64,000 nt of DNA from Sphingomonas sp. HMP6. GTDB taxonomy: Bacteria; Pseudomonadota; Alphaproteobacteria; Sphingomonadales; Sphingomonadaceae. The notes beneath the pieces are model-generated. The model did no database searches. It was not told where the DNA came from and saw only the letters and a list, made by a program, of their open reading frames with translations. Within the stretch, counting starts at the first letter, position 1; the number at the start of each line of letters is the position of its first letter. The DNA lies in NCBI RefSeq assembly GCF_013374095.1, contig NZ_AP022672.1:124001-188000 (forward strand). The letters run 5' to 3'. Below are positions 33,552 to 43,128 of the stretch, piece after piece. The position numbers and the translations under genes were made by a program.

Positions 33552-35531
33552 TTAAGCGTCGATCGCCGCTTCGTCCATCCGCGCCGCATTTTCCTGGATG
33601 AACGCAAAGCGATGCGCCGGATTGGTGCCCATCAGCCGGTCGACCAGATCCTTCACGACCGCGCGCTCCTCATATTCCTGCGGCAGCGTGATGCGCAGCA
33701 TCGCGCGCGTCTTGGGGTCCATCGTCGTCTCGCGCAGCTGCATCGGGTTCATCTCGCCCAGTCCCTTGAACCGCCCGATCTCGATCTTCTTGCCCTTGAA
33801 CTCGGTCGCTTCGAGCCGGGCGCGATGCGCGTCGTCCATGGCATAGGCGCTCTTGGTGCCAGAGGTCAGGCGATAGAGCGGCGGTTGCGCCAAGTAGACA
33901 TGGCCCGCGCGGACGATCTCGGGCATTTCCTGAAAGAAGAAGGTCATCAGCAGCGTCGCGATGTGCGCGCCGTCGACATCGGCGTCGGTCATGATGACGA
34001 CGCGCTGGTAGCGCAGGTTTTCCGACCGGCAGTCCTTGCGCGTGCCGCAGCCGAGCGCCTGGATCAAATCGGCGATTTCGGAATTGGCGGAGATTTTGGC
34101 CATCGTGGCGGAGGCGACGTTGAGGATCTTGCCGCGGATCGGCAGGATCGCCTGCGTCTTGCGGTCGCGTGCTTGCTTGGCCGAACCGCCGGCCGAATCG
34201 CCCTCGACGATGAAGATCTCGGTGCCCTCGGGGCCGGCCGAGGAGCAGTCGGTCAGCTTGCCAGGCAGGCGCAGTTTGCGCGCGCTGGTCGCGGTCTTGC
34301 GCTTGACCTCGCGCTCGGCTTTACGCGCGAGCCGCTCGTCCATCCGTTCGATGACGTAAGTCAGTAACGCCTTACCACGTTCCATATTGTTGCTGAGAAA
34401 ATGGTCGAAATGGTCGCGCACGGCCTTTTCGACGAGCGGCGTCGCCTCGGGGCTCGAGAGCCGATCCTTGGTCTGACTCTGGAATTGCGGATCGCGGATG
34501 AAGACGCTGAGCATCAACTCGCTACCGGTCATCACATCTTCGGCAGCAATGTCCTTGGCCTTTTTATTGCCGACCAGTTCGCCGAACGCGCGGATCCCCT
34601 TCACCAGTGCGGCGCGTAAGCCCGCCTCATGCGTGCCGCCATCGGGCGTGGGGATGGTGTTGCAATACCAGCTATACGATCCGTCGCTCCAGAGCGGCCA
34701 AGCGACGGCGCATTCGACCCGGCCCGCACCGCCGGGGAAATCCTGCCGCGTGACGAAGAAGTCGGAGGTTGCGCACTCTCGCGCGCCGATCTGTTCGCGC
34801 AAATGATCGGCGAGACCGCCTGGGAATTGGAACACCGCCTCGGGCGGCGTGTCGTCGCTGATCAGCTCGGGCGCGCATTTCCAGCGGATCTCGACCCCCG
34901 CGAACAGATACGCCTTCGATCGCGCGAGTTTGTAGAGCCGTGCCGGCTTGAAGCTCATGTCCGGTCCGAAAATCTCGGTATCGGGCACGAAGCTGACCGA
35001 GGTGCCGCGCCGGTTCGGTGCTGCGCCGACATGTTCCAACGGCCCCATCGTCGCACCGCGGGCGAAGCGCTGGCGGTACAGTTCGCGGTTGCGCGCGACT
35101 TCGATGATCGTGTCGGACGACAGCGCGTTGACCACGCTGACGCCGACACCGTGCAGGCCGCCCGACGTCGCGTACGCCTTGCCGTCGAACTTGCCGCCCG
35201 AATGGAGCGTCGAGAGGATCACTTCGAGCGCGGACTTGCCGGGAAACTTTGGATGCGGATCGACCGGGATGCCACGGCCATTGTCGACGATCACCAGCCG
35301 GTTGCCCGCGTGCAGCTCGATCTCGATCCGCGTCGCATGCCCCGCGACCGCCTCGTCCATGGCATTGTCGAGCACTTCGGCCGCGAGGTGATGATAGGCG
35401 CGCTCGTCGGTGCCGCCGATATACATGCCGGGGCGACGCCGGACCGGTTCGAGCCCTTCGAGGACTTCGATCGAGGAGGCGTCGTAATCGCCAGTCGGTT
35501 TCGGGGTGGCAGCGAAAAGATCGTCGGGCAT
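33552..35531 (-). CDS. parE: DNA topoisomerase IV subunit B
   Basis: 659-aa ATPase subunit of topoisomerase IV, which decatenates replicated chromosomes with ParC. It has the GHKL ATP site ([38 protein letters not shown]), the transducer domain and the TOPRIM motifs EGDSAGGSA and DADVDGAHI, followed by the conserved [10 protein letters not shown]. The PIRGKILNV and short insert-free C-terminal region fit ParE rather than GyrB. The start [11 protein letters not shown] at 35531 is preferred. No parC is in the window. Confidence 0.95.
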   Translation of the reverse strand: MPDDLFAATPKPTGDYDASSIEVLEGLEPVRRRPGMYIGGTDERAYHHLAAEVLDNAMDEAVAGHATRIEIELHAGNRLVIVDNGRGIPVDPHPKFPGKSALEVILSTLHSGGKFDGKAYATSGGLHGVGVSVVNALSSDTIIEVARNRELYRQRFARGATMGPLEHVGAAPNRRGTSVSFVPDTEIFGPDMSFKPARLYKLARSKAYLFAGVEIRWKCAPELISDDTPPEAVFQFPGGLADHLREQIGARECATSDFFVTRQDFPGGAGRVECAVAWPLWSDGSYSWYCNTIPTPDGGTHEAGLRAALVKGIRAFGELVGNKKAKDIAAEDVMTGSELMLSVFIRDPQFQSQTKDRLSSPEATPLVEKAVRDHFDHFLSNNMERGKALLTYVIERMDERLARKAEREVKRKTATSARKLRLPGKLTDCSSAGPEGTEIFIVEGDSAGGSAKQARDRKTQAILPIRGKILNVASATMAKISANSEIADLIQALGCGTRKDCRSENLRYQRVVIMTDADVDGAHIATLLMTFFFQEMPEIVRAGHVYLAQPPLYRLTSGTKSAYAMDDAHRARLEATEFKGKKIEIGRFKGLGEMNPMQLRETTMDPKTRAMLRITLPQEYEERAVVKDLVDRLMGTNPAHRFAFIQENAARMDEAAIDA

Positions 35532-35706
35532 ACCATTGCTATAAGGGCGCACACGCCTTTCTGCCAAGCGTCTCGGCGGAACATCGTACGAACACGTCCA
35601 GTGTGGCCGAAAAGCCGCAACATGACAGAATGTTCACACTCGTGCAGCCAATTGAGCGGTTCGAACGTCCTTCGCTTCGCTAATGCAGCAAAATTCAGGA
35701 GTGTTC

Positions 35707-36573
35707 ATGCGTACCAAGACTTTCTCGCTCGCCGCCGTGTTGCTGGCTGGCAGCTTCGCCCTTTCCGCCCCTGCCTATGCCCAAGAGGCCGACGACAAGC
35801 CGTTCGACGGCCTATATGTCGGTGGCACCGTCGGTTTCGACGCGCAGCCGAATGACCGCGGTTCGACCGTTTTGTTCGATCGCAATCTCGATGGTACCTT
35901 CGGCGATGCGGTCGTCACGTCGACCGGACCGAACGCCTTTGCGGCGACGGCGGCACAGCCGGGTGCGGGCTTCTGCAACGGCCGCGCGACCAGCACTGGC
36001 CTGCTGACCGCCTGCACCAATGACAAGGACAATATCAGCTATTCGGGCCGGATCGGCTTCGACAAGCAGATGGGCAATGTCGTGTTCGGTATCGTCGGCG
36101 AATTCGGCAAGAGCGAAGTGCGCGACAGCGTTTCCGCGTTCAGCACGACGCCCGCCAGCTACACGCTAAGCCGCAAGGTGGATTACAACGCGAACCTGCG
36201 CCTGCGCGGTGGTTATGCGTTCGACAAGACTTTGTTCTATGCGACCGGTGGTGGCGCTTATGCGAAGATCAACTCGACGTTCGAGACGACCAATGTCGCC
36301 AATGCTTTCGCCACCAGCGGCAAGAACGATTCGTGGGGTTTCGTCGCGGGCGGCGGTATCGAGCAGAAGCTCGGGCGTCATTTCTCGATCGGTCTCGAGT
36401 ATTTGTACAACCAGTATAAGGACGGCGACTATCGCGTCCGCGTGACGCAGGGGACTGCGCTCGCGAACAATCCGTTCGTGCTCGCGCCGAACACCGCCGG
36501 CACTGACTTCCGTCGCAGTGACGACAAGTTCCGCTGGCACAGCGTGCGCGCGACTGCGCAGTTCCGCTTCTAG
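35707..36573 (+). CDS. Outer-membrane beta-barrel (porin-like) protein
   Basis: 288-aa outer-membrane protein with a signal peptide (cleavage after SAPAYA near residue 26) and alternating beta strands, such as FDGLYVGGTVGFD, VNYNANLRLRGGYAF-type and the closing RWHSVRATAQFRF, which ends in the C-terminal Phe recognised by the Bam machinery. It resembles the opacity/OmpA-like eight-stranded barrel group. The ATG at 35707 has AGGAG seven bases upstream. The 175-bp spacer to the divergent parE holds its promoter; I see no clear box. A perfect 12-bp hairpin follows the stop. Confidence 0.82.
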   Translation: MRTKTFSLAAVLLAGSFALSAPAYAQEADDKPFDGLYVGGTVGFDAQPNDRGSTVLFDRNLDGTFGDAVVTSTGPNAFAATAAQPGAGFCNGRATSTGLLTACTNDKDNISYSGRIGFDKQMGNVVFGIVGEFGKSEVRDSVSAFSTTPASYTLSRKVDYNANLRLRGGYAFDKTLFYATGGGAYAKINSTFETTNVANAFATSGKNDSWGFVAGGGIEQKLGRHFSIGLEYLYNQYKDGDYRVRVTQGTALANNPFVLAPNTAGTDFRRSDDKFRWHSVRATAQFRF

Positions 36574-36586
36574 TGAATGCGTGACC

Positions 36587-36616
36587 CCCGCTTGCACGCA
36601 AAGACGTGCAAGCGGG
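36587..36616. terminator. Hairpin between convergent genes (barrel and cyclophilin)
   Basis: CCCGCTTGCACG (36587-36598) and CGTGCAAGCGGG (36605-36616) are perfectly complementary with a 6-base loop. It begins 14 bases after the barrel gene stop and ends just before the cyclophilin stop. No T-run follows on either strand, so it may protect mRNA ends rather than act as a classic intrinsic terminator. Confidence 0.75.
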
Positions 36617-36619
36617 CGG

Positions 36620-37267
36620 TCAGCCGATCCGACGCAGCATCTGCCAGACTTTCAGCCGCCCCGTCGGCTTGGCCACCCCGTCGAGACGTACCGCGCGGAC
36701 GATCGGGATCGGGCGGGCGATCATCTGGCCCTTGAACGCGCCATCACCACCGGGCCGCGTCGGGACGGCGAGAATGCGCTTCACCACGTCCATTCCCGCA
36801 ATCACGTGCGCGAACGCCGCATAGCCCGGGAATCCCGCCCGCGCGTCGAGCGACGGGTTGGGCCCAACCATGATCGAAAAATTGCCGCTACCCGAATCGG
36901 GCCGGTCGTAGCGTGCCATCGAAACCGTCGCGTCGAGATGCTTGATGCCGGTCACGTTGGTCGGCTCGAGCGGGAGGCGATCGAGCATGCGATGCGAATC
37001 GGTGCCGATCCCGCCCTGAACGAACCCTCCCGGCGAAGTCTTGCGACGCGATGCGCGGTAGAAATAAGTGCCATCGAGTCGACCGTCATCGACATAAGCG
37101 AGGAAATTCGCGCTCGTTCTCGGCGCGCGCCGCGTATCGAGCGCGATCACGATCGGTCCCGCCGCCGTCACCAGCCGAACTCGGACGATCGGTGGCTCGG
37201 GCGCGGGGGCCGCGCCGAGCAGCGCTCCGCATAAAACGGAGAACGCCACCCGACGCATCACGGTCAT
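36620..37267 (-). CDS. Exported peptidyl-prolyl cis-trans isomerase (cyclophilin type)
   Basis: 215-aa cyclophilin with an N-terminal signal peptide (MRRVAFSVLCGALLGAAPAP). The fold shows VRVRLVTAAGPIVIALDTRRAP, ANFLAYVDDGRLDGTYFYRA, GGIGTD, SGSGNFSIMVGPN and AFAHVIAGMDVVKRI. It catalyses proline isomerisation in periplasmic protein folding; the active-site Arg and Gln (FVQGG) are present. Start is the ATG at 37267; an internal ATG at 37258 is possible. It follows gcrA by 10 bp. Confidence 0.88.
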   Translation of the reverse strand: MTVMRRVAFSVLCGALLGAAPAPEPPIVRVRLVTAAGPIVIALDTRRAPRTSANFLAYVDDGRLDGTYFYRASRRKTSPGGFVQGGIGTDSHRMLDRLPLEPTNVTGIKHLDATVSMARYDRPDSGSGNFSIMVGPNPSLDARAGFPGYAAFAHVIAGMDVVKRILAVPTRPGGDGAFKGQMIARPIPIVRAVRLDGVAKPTGRLKVWQMLRRIG

Positions 37268-37277
37268 AAGCCCGAAA

Positions 37278-37994
37278 TCAGCGCGCGCGCGGGCCGCCGA
37301 AGGGGAGCGGCGGCGTCGGCCGGCGGTCGCGGCGCGGCAACTGCGCCTGATAGGCATGACCGCAATGCCCGACGCAATACGGGAAGCCCGGGTTCACCTT
37401 CTCACCGCAAAAGTGAAAGTCGGGTTCGCCCGGATGGCCAAGCGGCCATTTGCAAATCTTGTCGTTCAAATCGAGCAGCGTCGTCTTGCCCGCCATTTCG
37501 GCCGATGGCTTGGCGGGGACGAGGCGGCGCGGCGGGGCCGGGGTGATCGGGGCTTGCTGCTCGCCCGGTGCCTGACGCAGGAAGCCGCCGGGGCCGACCG
37601 AGCGCAGGATCGGCGGGGCAGGGCGGGGTGCCACGACGGGTGCCTCGGCCTCGACTTCGGTGTCGTCTTCGACCTCGTCTTCGATCTCGGCGACCGGGGG
37701 GGCGGCAACGACGGGCGGGGCAACGCGCTCGACTGGCGGACGCGGGGGAGCGGCGAGCGGGGCCGCGACAGCGGGCGCGGCGGGCTTTGGCGCGGGCGGC
37801 GCTGCGGCAGCCTTAACCGCGGCAGGATCGTTCGGCTTGACCGGCGACGGGCGCGACTGCAGCCCCAGGCGATGCGCCTTGCCGATCACGGCGTTGCGGC
37901 TGACGCCACCCAATTCTTCTGCAATCTGGCTCGCGGTCTGCCCCGCTTCCCACATGCGGCGCAGCGTATCGATCCGTTCGTCGGTCCAGCTCAT
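37278..37994 (-). CDS. gcrA: Cell cycle regulator GcrA
   Basis: 238-aa GcrA protein, an alphaproteobacterial sigma70-associated activator that prefers CcrM-methylated GANTC promoters and drives cell division genes. The N-terminal helix-turn-helix MSWTDERIDTLRRMWEAG with SRNAVIGKAHRLGL is unmistakable. A long Pro/Ala/Glu linker (about 50-170) separates it from the C-terminal sigma-interacting domain, which has CKWPLGHPGEPDFHFCGEK and YCVGHC. The linker is longer than in Caulobacter GcrA (173 aa). A GATTC site lies 25 bp upstream of its start. Confidence 0.95.
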   Translation of the reverse strand: MSWTDERIDTLRRMWEAGQTASQIAEELGGVSRNAVIGKAHRLGLQSRPSPVKPNDPAAVKAAAAPPAPKPAAPAVAAPLAAPPRPPVERVAPPVVAAPPVAEIEDEVEDDTEVEAEAPVVAPRPAPPILRSVGPGGFLRQAPGEQQAPITPAPPRRLVPAKPSAEMAGKTTLLDLNDKICKWPLGHPGEPDFHFCGEKVNPGFPYCVGHCGHAYQAQLPRRDRRPTPPLPFGGPRAR

Positions 37995-38069
37995 TCTCGT
38001 TCCAATACTATGCCGGCCGATTCTCTACCGGGGTTGCGGGCGGCGGCAGCAGTCTTTAGCGACCATGCC

Positions 38070-38918
38070 ATGAGCAGCCAGCCCCCAATCGGCCAAATCA
38101 GTCCAGTGATGAACGCACCCGGCGTTCCGGTCATCCGGAACGTGAATTGGGGCGGTCTTCGAACGCTCTATATCAAGGAGGTGCGGCGGTTCTTCAAGGT
38201 CCAGTTGCAAACGGTCTGGGCCCCGGCGATTACGACGCTGCTTTTCCTGGTGATCTTCACCGTCGCGACGGGCGGCAAACAGCCGGTGCACGTCGGCGGA
38301 ATCGACGTGCCCTTTGCGGATTTCATCGCGCCCGGCTTGATCGTGATGAGCATGCTCCAGAATGCGTTTGCCAATGCGAGCTTCTCGCTGCTGGTCGGCA
38401 AGATCCAGGGGACGATCGTCGATTATTTGATGCCGCCGCTTTCCACCGCCGAATTGCTCGCGGCAATGGTCGGTGGCGCGGTGACGCGCGCGATTTGCGT
38501 CGGCGCTGCGGTCACGCTGGCGATGGCGCTGTGGCCAGGCGTACATCTCCACGCCGCGCACCCGTTTGCGATCCTGTGGTTCGGCATTCTCGGCTCGGTG
38601 TTCCTGGCGCTGATCGGCGTGCTTACCTCGATCTGGGCGGAAAAGTTCGATCATGCCGCGGCGGTGCAGAATTTCGTGATCGCGCCGCTGACGCTGCTCT
38701 CGGGCACGTTCTATTCGGTCGACAAATTGGCCCCTGCGTTCCGCGCGTTCAGCCACGCCAACCCGTTCTTCTACATCATCTCGGGCTTCCGCTACGGTTT
38801 CCTCGGCACGGCGGATTCGCCGGTTTTGCTGGGCGGCGCGGTGATTCTGGTGATCGACGCGGTGTTGGCGCTGCTCTGCTATTGGCTGCTGAGATCGGGC
38901 TGGAAGATCAAGAACTAA
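38070..38918 (+). CDS. ABC-2 type transporter permease
   Basis: 282-aa membrane protein of the ABC-2 type permease family (NodJ/DrrB-like), with six hydrophobic segments beginning at WAPAITTLLFLVIFTVATGG and the conserved amphipathic RTLYIKEVRRFFKVQLQT helix before it. Exported substrate is unknown. No ATPase gene is adjacent: the upstream gene is divergent gcrA and the downstream genes encode an RND pump. The start is uncertain; ATG codons at 38010, 38070 and 38109 are in frame and the last begins closest to the conserved region. Confidence 0.85.
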   Translation: MSSQPPIGQISPVMNAPGVPVIRNVNWGGLRTLYIKEVRRFFKVQLQTVWAPAITTLLFLVIFTVATGGKQPVHVGGIDVPFADFIAPGLIVMSMLQNAFANASFSLLVGKIQGTIVDYLMPPLSTAELLAAMVGGAVTRAICVGAAVTLAMALWPGVHLHAAHPFAILWFGILGSVFLALIGVLTSIWAEKFDHAAAVQNFVIAPLTLLSGTFYSVDKLAPAFRAFSHANPFFYIISGFRYGFLGTADSPVLLGGAVILVIDAVLALLCYWLLRSGWKIKN

Positions 38919-38971
38919 TCAGTTTTCATTTGAGACTTAATCGCGTATCGCTTCGGTAACGGGAGAGCGTA

Positions 38972-40012
38972 ATGCGGGGTCGGATCGTCGTCAGTGTCTG
39001 CCTCGTGCTCGCGGCGTGCGGCAAGGCGGCACCCGAACAGGGGCCTGCACCCAGCGCACCGCAAGTCCGCATCGCGCAAGTCGGTGGCGCTGCGGGCGTG
39101 GCTACGGTCAGCGGTGTCGGCACGGTCGCGCTGCGCCGCGAAGCCGCGCTCGGCTTCACCAGCGCCGGGCGCATCGAGCGGCTGGCCGTTAATGAAGGCG
39201 ATTCGGTGCGGCGGGGGCAGATCCTGGCTGCGCTGGATACCACGACGGTTGCCGCCGACCTGACCCGCGCCACCGCAGAGCGCGAGCGCGCCCGCGCCGA
39301 ATATGCGCGTAGCGACGGGTTGATGAAGCAAGGCTGGATCACGCGCCCGCGGCTAGAAAGCGCGCGCGCGACGTTGCTCGCGGCGGAGGCGCAAGTCCGC
39401 TCGGCGGGGTTCCAGCGCTCCAATGCCACGATCGCTGCACCCGGCCCGGGTACCGTGCTCGCGCGACTTGCCGAACCTGGACAAGTCGTCGCGGCGGGAA
39501 CGCCGGTGCTGGTCATTGGCGAAGAAGCAAGCGGCTATGTGCTGCGCATACCGCTGTCCGACCGCGACGCCGCGCGCCTCACGCTCGGCGCGTCCGCGCA
39601 GGTCACGCTGGCGGCGCTCAACGACGATGTGATCGTCGGCCGCGTGATCGAAATTGCGGGCCGCGCCGACCGGGCAACGGGCACCTTCGCGGTCGAAATC
39701 GCGCTGCCCGCCGACAAGCGCCTGCGATCGGGCCAGATCGGCAATGCCAAGATCACCGCAAAGGGCATCGGTGTCACGACGCTCGCGGTACCGCCGAGCG
39801 CGGTCTTCGGCCCGCGTGCGGGCGAGGCGTTGGTTTATGTGGTCGATCTCGCCACCTCGCGCGTGCATCTGCGCAAAATCCGCATCGGCGAGGCGAATGA
39901 CGAAGGCATTCGCGTTACGGGCGGGCTGAAACCGGGCGAGTGGGTCGCGCTGTCGCGCGTCGACCGCTTGACCGACGGCATGAAGATCGCGCCGGTCGGC
40001 CCCGCCCAATGA
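38972..40012 (+). CDS. RND efflux periplasmic adaptor lipoprotein
   Basis: 346-aa membrane fusion protein. A lipoprotein signal (VCLVLAACGK, Cys near residue 16) precedes a lipoyl/barrel-sandwich half (FTSAGRIERLAVNEGDSVRRGQILAALD), a short helical hairpin, the second lipoyl half, a beta-barrel and membrane-proximal domain. It links the RND pump to an outer-membrane channel, which is not encoded nearby. A GGGAG site precedes the ATG. It overlaps the RND gene by 4 bases (ATGA). Confidence 0.88.
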   Translation: MRGRIVVSVCLVLAACGKAAPEQGPAPSAPQVRIAQVGGAAGVATVSGVGTVALRREAALGFTSAGRIERLAVNEGDSVRRGQILAALDTTTVAADLTRATAERERARAEYARSDGLMKQGWITRPRLESARATLLAAEAQVRSAGFQRSNATIAAPGPGTVLARLAEPGQVVAAGTPVLVIGEEASGYVLRIPLSDRDAARLTLGASAQVTLAALNDDVIVGRVIEIAGRADRATGTFAVEIALPADKRLRSGQIGNAKITAKGIGVTTLAVPPSAVFGPRAGEALVYVVDLATSRVHLRKIRIGEANDEGIRVTGGLKPGEWVALSRVDRLTDGMKIAPVGPAQ

Positions 40013-43000
40013 ATCTGACCGCCTTTGCGGTGCGGCGCTGGCAGGTGACGCTCGTCGCCTTCCTGCTGCTCGCGTTGTTGGGCGTCTCGGCCTTCCTGAC
40101 GATCCCGCGCTCGGTCGATCCGCATTTCCCGATCCCGACCGTCGTCGTGACGGTGATCCTGCCCGGTGCCGATGCCGCCGACATGGAGGAGACGGTCGCC
40201 AAGCCGCTCGAAGACGTGCTCCAGGGGCTCGACAAGATCGATGAGATCCGATCGACCAGCACCGACGGCACCGCAGTCATCTCGGTCAATTTCGAACATG
40301 GCACCGATGCCGAACAATCACTCGACCGCGTGGTGCGTGAAGTCGGGTCGGTGCGTGATCGGCTGCCCCAGGGCATCCAGCGCATCGCCTTCCGCCGACC
40401 GCGCACGACCGAGGCGGGGGTGCTGCAGCTCGCTTTGGTCAGCGATACGGCGAGCTGGCGGCGGATGGCGAAGTTCGCCGACGACATTCGTGACCGGTTG
40501 AACGTCGTGCCCGGCGTGCGATCGACCAGCATCGATGGCGCGGCCAGCCCCGAAGTGCGCGTCGCGATCGATTCGGGGCGGCTGGCCGAAGCGCGCATTC
40601 CCGCTGCCGCCGTCGCCAATGCGATCCAGCAGGGCGGGGTCGATCTGCCCGCCGGCACGCTCAACGCCGCGGGGCGGCGCTACAATCTCGACGCGGGCGG
40701 CGCATATCGCGACGTCGAGGCGATCCGCGCGGTGCCGGTGCGCGCAGGCGACGGGCGGCTGGTGCGCGTCGGCGATATCGCGAACGTGGAGTGGGGCGAG
40801 GCCGAACAGACGCACATCGCGCGCTTCAACGGCCACCGCGCGTTGTTCGTCACGGTGCGGCAGAAGGACGAAGCCGATGCCGGGACGCTGCGCAACAACC
40901 TGGTAACCGCGATCGGCAAGGTCCGTGCGCAACTACCTCCCGATGTGAAGCTCGAAATCGGCTTCGATCAGAGCAATGACATTCAGCGTAAACTGGCGCA
41001 GCTTGCGCGCGATTTCGCGATCGCGCTGGCGCTGGTGCTGGTCACGATCCTGCCGCTCGGCTTCCGGCCGTCGCTGATCGTCGCGATCTCGATCCCGCTG
41101 AGCCTGGCGATGGGGGTGCTGCTGCTGGCGCTGCTCGGCTATTCGCTCAACCAGATCAGCATCTCGGGGTTCATCCTATCGCTCGGGTTGCTGGTCGACG
41201 ATTCGATCGTCGTGACCGAGAATATCGAACGCCACATCCGCGACGGCGACACGCCGACCGATGCCGCGATCAAGGGCACGAACGAGATCACAGCGGCGGT
41301 GATGGGGGCGACCGGCGTGCTGCTGTTCGCCTTCCTGCCGCTGACTTTCCTGCCCGAGGGGTCGGGCGATTTCGTGCGCGGCTTGCCGATGGCGGTGCTC
41401 GTCACGGTGGCGAGCTCGCTGCTCGTGTCGCTGACGATCATCCCGTTCGTCGCGAGCAAGCTGCTGCGTCCGCACACGGGGGAGGGCAACGCGTTGCTGC
41501 GCGGGATCATGGCGGGCATCCACCGCGTTTATGCCCCGATCCTGCACCACGCGCTCGATCGACCACGGACGTGGTTCTGGGGGGCGATGGCGCTGTGCGT
41601 CGGCGCGTTCGCTTTAGTCCCGGTGCTGGGCTTCAGCCTGTTCCCGGCGGCCGAGACGCCGTACTTCATCGTCCGCGTCGAAGCACCCGAGGGCGGCACG
41701 ATCGCCGCGACCGACCGTGCGGTGAAGCAAGTGGCGGCGATCCTCCGGCGCGAGCCTGCGGTGGTCAACGTCATGGAAAATGCCGGACGCGGCAATCCGC
41801 AGATCTTCTACAACATCTTCCCGCGCGAGGAGCGCGCGCGCTACGGCGACATCTTCGTGACGATGCAGGATTGGGACGTCAGCGAAAGCCCCAAGCTGCT
41901 GAAACGCCTGCGCACCGCGCTCGCTGGCTTTCCCGATGCGCGCGTAACGCTGGTCAATTTCGAGAACGGCCCGCCGGTCGAGGCGCCCGTCGCGGTGCGG
42001 ATCAGTGGCCCCGATCTCGCGGTCTTGAAAACGCTGTCAGACCGCGTCGGCGCGGCGCTGGGCGAGGTGCGGGGCCTGCGCGACATCGACAATCCCTTCG
42101 CGTTCGACCGCGTCGACATGGACCTCGGGCTCGATGCCGCCAAGGCGAGCTTGCTCGGCGTCGCCCCGGGCGAGGCGCGCCGCGCGGTGCGCCTCGCGAT
42201 CAGCGGAGAGCAAGCGAGCCGGTTGCGCGACAATGAAGGCGACACCTGGCCGGTCACGGTGCGCCTGCCGATGGCGGCGAACCAGCCCGTCTCGGCGCTG
42301 TCGAATATCTATGTCCCAACGCTCGAAGGCGGCAGTGTTCCGCTGCTTGAGATCGCCAGCCCGAAGCTGAAGAGCGTACCGCCGCTGATCACCCGCTACA
42401 AATTGCAGCGCACCGTCACGATCACCGCGTACAACCAGCCTGGCGTTCTGACCTCCAACCTCAACAGCGCGGTCGCGGCGCGCCTCGCCAAGATCGACCT
42501 GCCAACAGGCTACAGCTTCGGCATCGGTGGCGAGGCCGAGGCGGCACGGCGCAATTTCTCCGGGCTGGGGCCGATCATCCTGCTCGCGACCTTTGGCATC
42601 TTCGGCGTGCTGGTGCTCGAATTCGGGCGTTTTCGCGAAACGATGGTGGTGGCAGGCGTCATCCCGCTCGGCACCGTCGGCGGGCTGGTGGCGATGCTGC
42701 TGACCGGCAATTCGCTGTCGTTCCTTGCGATCATCGGCTTCGTCGCGTTGATCGGGATCGAGATCAAGAATTCGATCCTGCTGGTCGATTTCACCACGCA
42801 GCTCCGCGCGCGTGGGGTGCCGCTGCGGGAGGCGATCGAGAAAGCGGGCGAGATCCGTTTCCTGCCGGTGCTGCTGACCTCGGTCACCGCAATCGGCGGC
42901 TTGCTCCCGCTCGCGCTCGGCGGATCGTCGCTCTATGCGCCGCTGGCATGGGTCATCATCGGCGGGTTGATCAGCTCGACGTTCCTGAGCCGGATCGTGA

Positions 43001-43074
43001 CGCCGGTAATGTATTTGCTGGCGGTGCGCGGTGACGAGGCGCGGCGTGTTGCGTCGCTTGCGCAACCCGCCTAA
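40009..43074 (+). CDS. RND family efflux permease (AcrB/MexF-like)
   Basis: 1021-aa proton-driven inner-membrane pump with two large periplasmic loops and twelve membrane helices. The helix IV motif GLLVDDSIVVTENIERHI carries the proton-relay aspartates and FLAIIGFVALIGIEIKNSIL is the helix X-XI lysine region. The protein lies toward the general AcrB side but lacks the heavy-metal-type signatures, so drugs, solvents or other amphiphiles are likely. It pairs with the adaptor gene in one operon and ends at a strong intrinsic terminator. Confidence 0.9.
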   Translation: MNLTAFAVRRWQVTLVAFLLLALLGVSAFLTIPRSVDPHFPIPTVVVTVILPGADAADMEETVAKPLEDVLQGLDKIDEIRSTSTDGTAVISVNFEHGTDAEQSLDRVVREVGSVRDRLPQGIQRIAFRRPRTTEAGVLQLALVSDTASWRRMAKFADDIRDRLNVVPGVRSTSIDGAASPEVRVAIDSGRLAEARIPAAAVANAIQQGGVDLPAGTLNAAGRRYNLDAGGAYRDVEAIRAVPVRAGDGRLVRVGDIANVEWGEAEQTHIARFNGHRALFVTVRQKDEADAGTLRNNLVTAIGKVRAQLPPDVKLEIGFDQSNDIQRKLAQLARDFAIALALVLVTILPLGFRPSLIVAISIPLSLAMGVLLLALLGYSLNQISISGFILSLGLLVDDSIVVTENIERHIRDGDTPTDAAIKGTNEITAAVMGATGVLLFAFLPLTFLPEGSGDFVRGLPMAVLVTVASSLLVSLTIIPFVASKLLRPHTGEGNALLRGIMAGIHRVYAPILHHALDRPRTWFWGAMALCVGAFALVPVLGFSLFPAAETPYFIVRVEAPEGGTIAATDRAVKQVAAILRREPAVVNVMENAGRGNPQIFYNIFPREERARYGDIFVTMQDWDVSESPKLLKRLRTALAGFPDARVTLVNFENGPPVEAPVAVRISGPDLAVLKTLSDRVGAALGEVRGLRDIDNPFAFDRVDMDLGLDAAKASLLGVAPGEARRAVRLAISGEQASRLRDNEGDTWPVTVRLPMAANQPVSALSNIYVPTLEGGSVPLLEIASPKLKSVPPLITRYKLQRTVTITAYNQPGVLTSNLNSAVAARLAKIDLPTGYSFGIGGEAEAARRNFSGLGPIILLATFGIFGVLVLEFGRFRETMVVAGVIPLGTVGGLVAMLLTGNSLSFLAIIGFVALIGIEIKNSILLVDFTTQLRARGVPLREAIEKAGEIRFLPVLLTSVTAIGGLLPLALGGSSLYAPLAWVIIGGLISSTFLSRIVTPVMYLLAVRGDEARRVASLAQPA

Positions 43075-43084
43075 AACGGCGTTC

Positions 43085-43115
43085 GGGCGACCGGATGGTC
43101 GCCCTTTTGCTTTTT
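43085..43115 (+). terminator. Rho-independent terminator after the RND gene
   Basis: GGGCGACC (43085-43092) and GGTCGCCC (43097-43104) with a GGAT loop are followed by TTTTGCTTTTT. It ends one base before the GAGGAG ribosome-binding site of argD. Confidence 0.9.
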
Positions 43116-43128
43116 GAGGAGAAGCCCC

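Noticed and set aside
36587..36616. Classic Rho-independent terminator
   Set aside because: The stem is perfect but neither strand has a following T-run, so only a hairpin is claimed.
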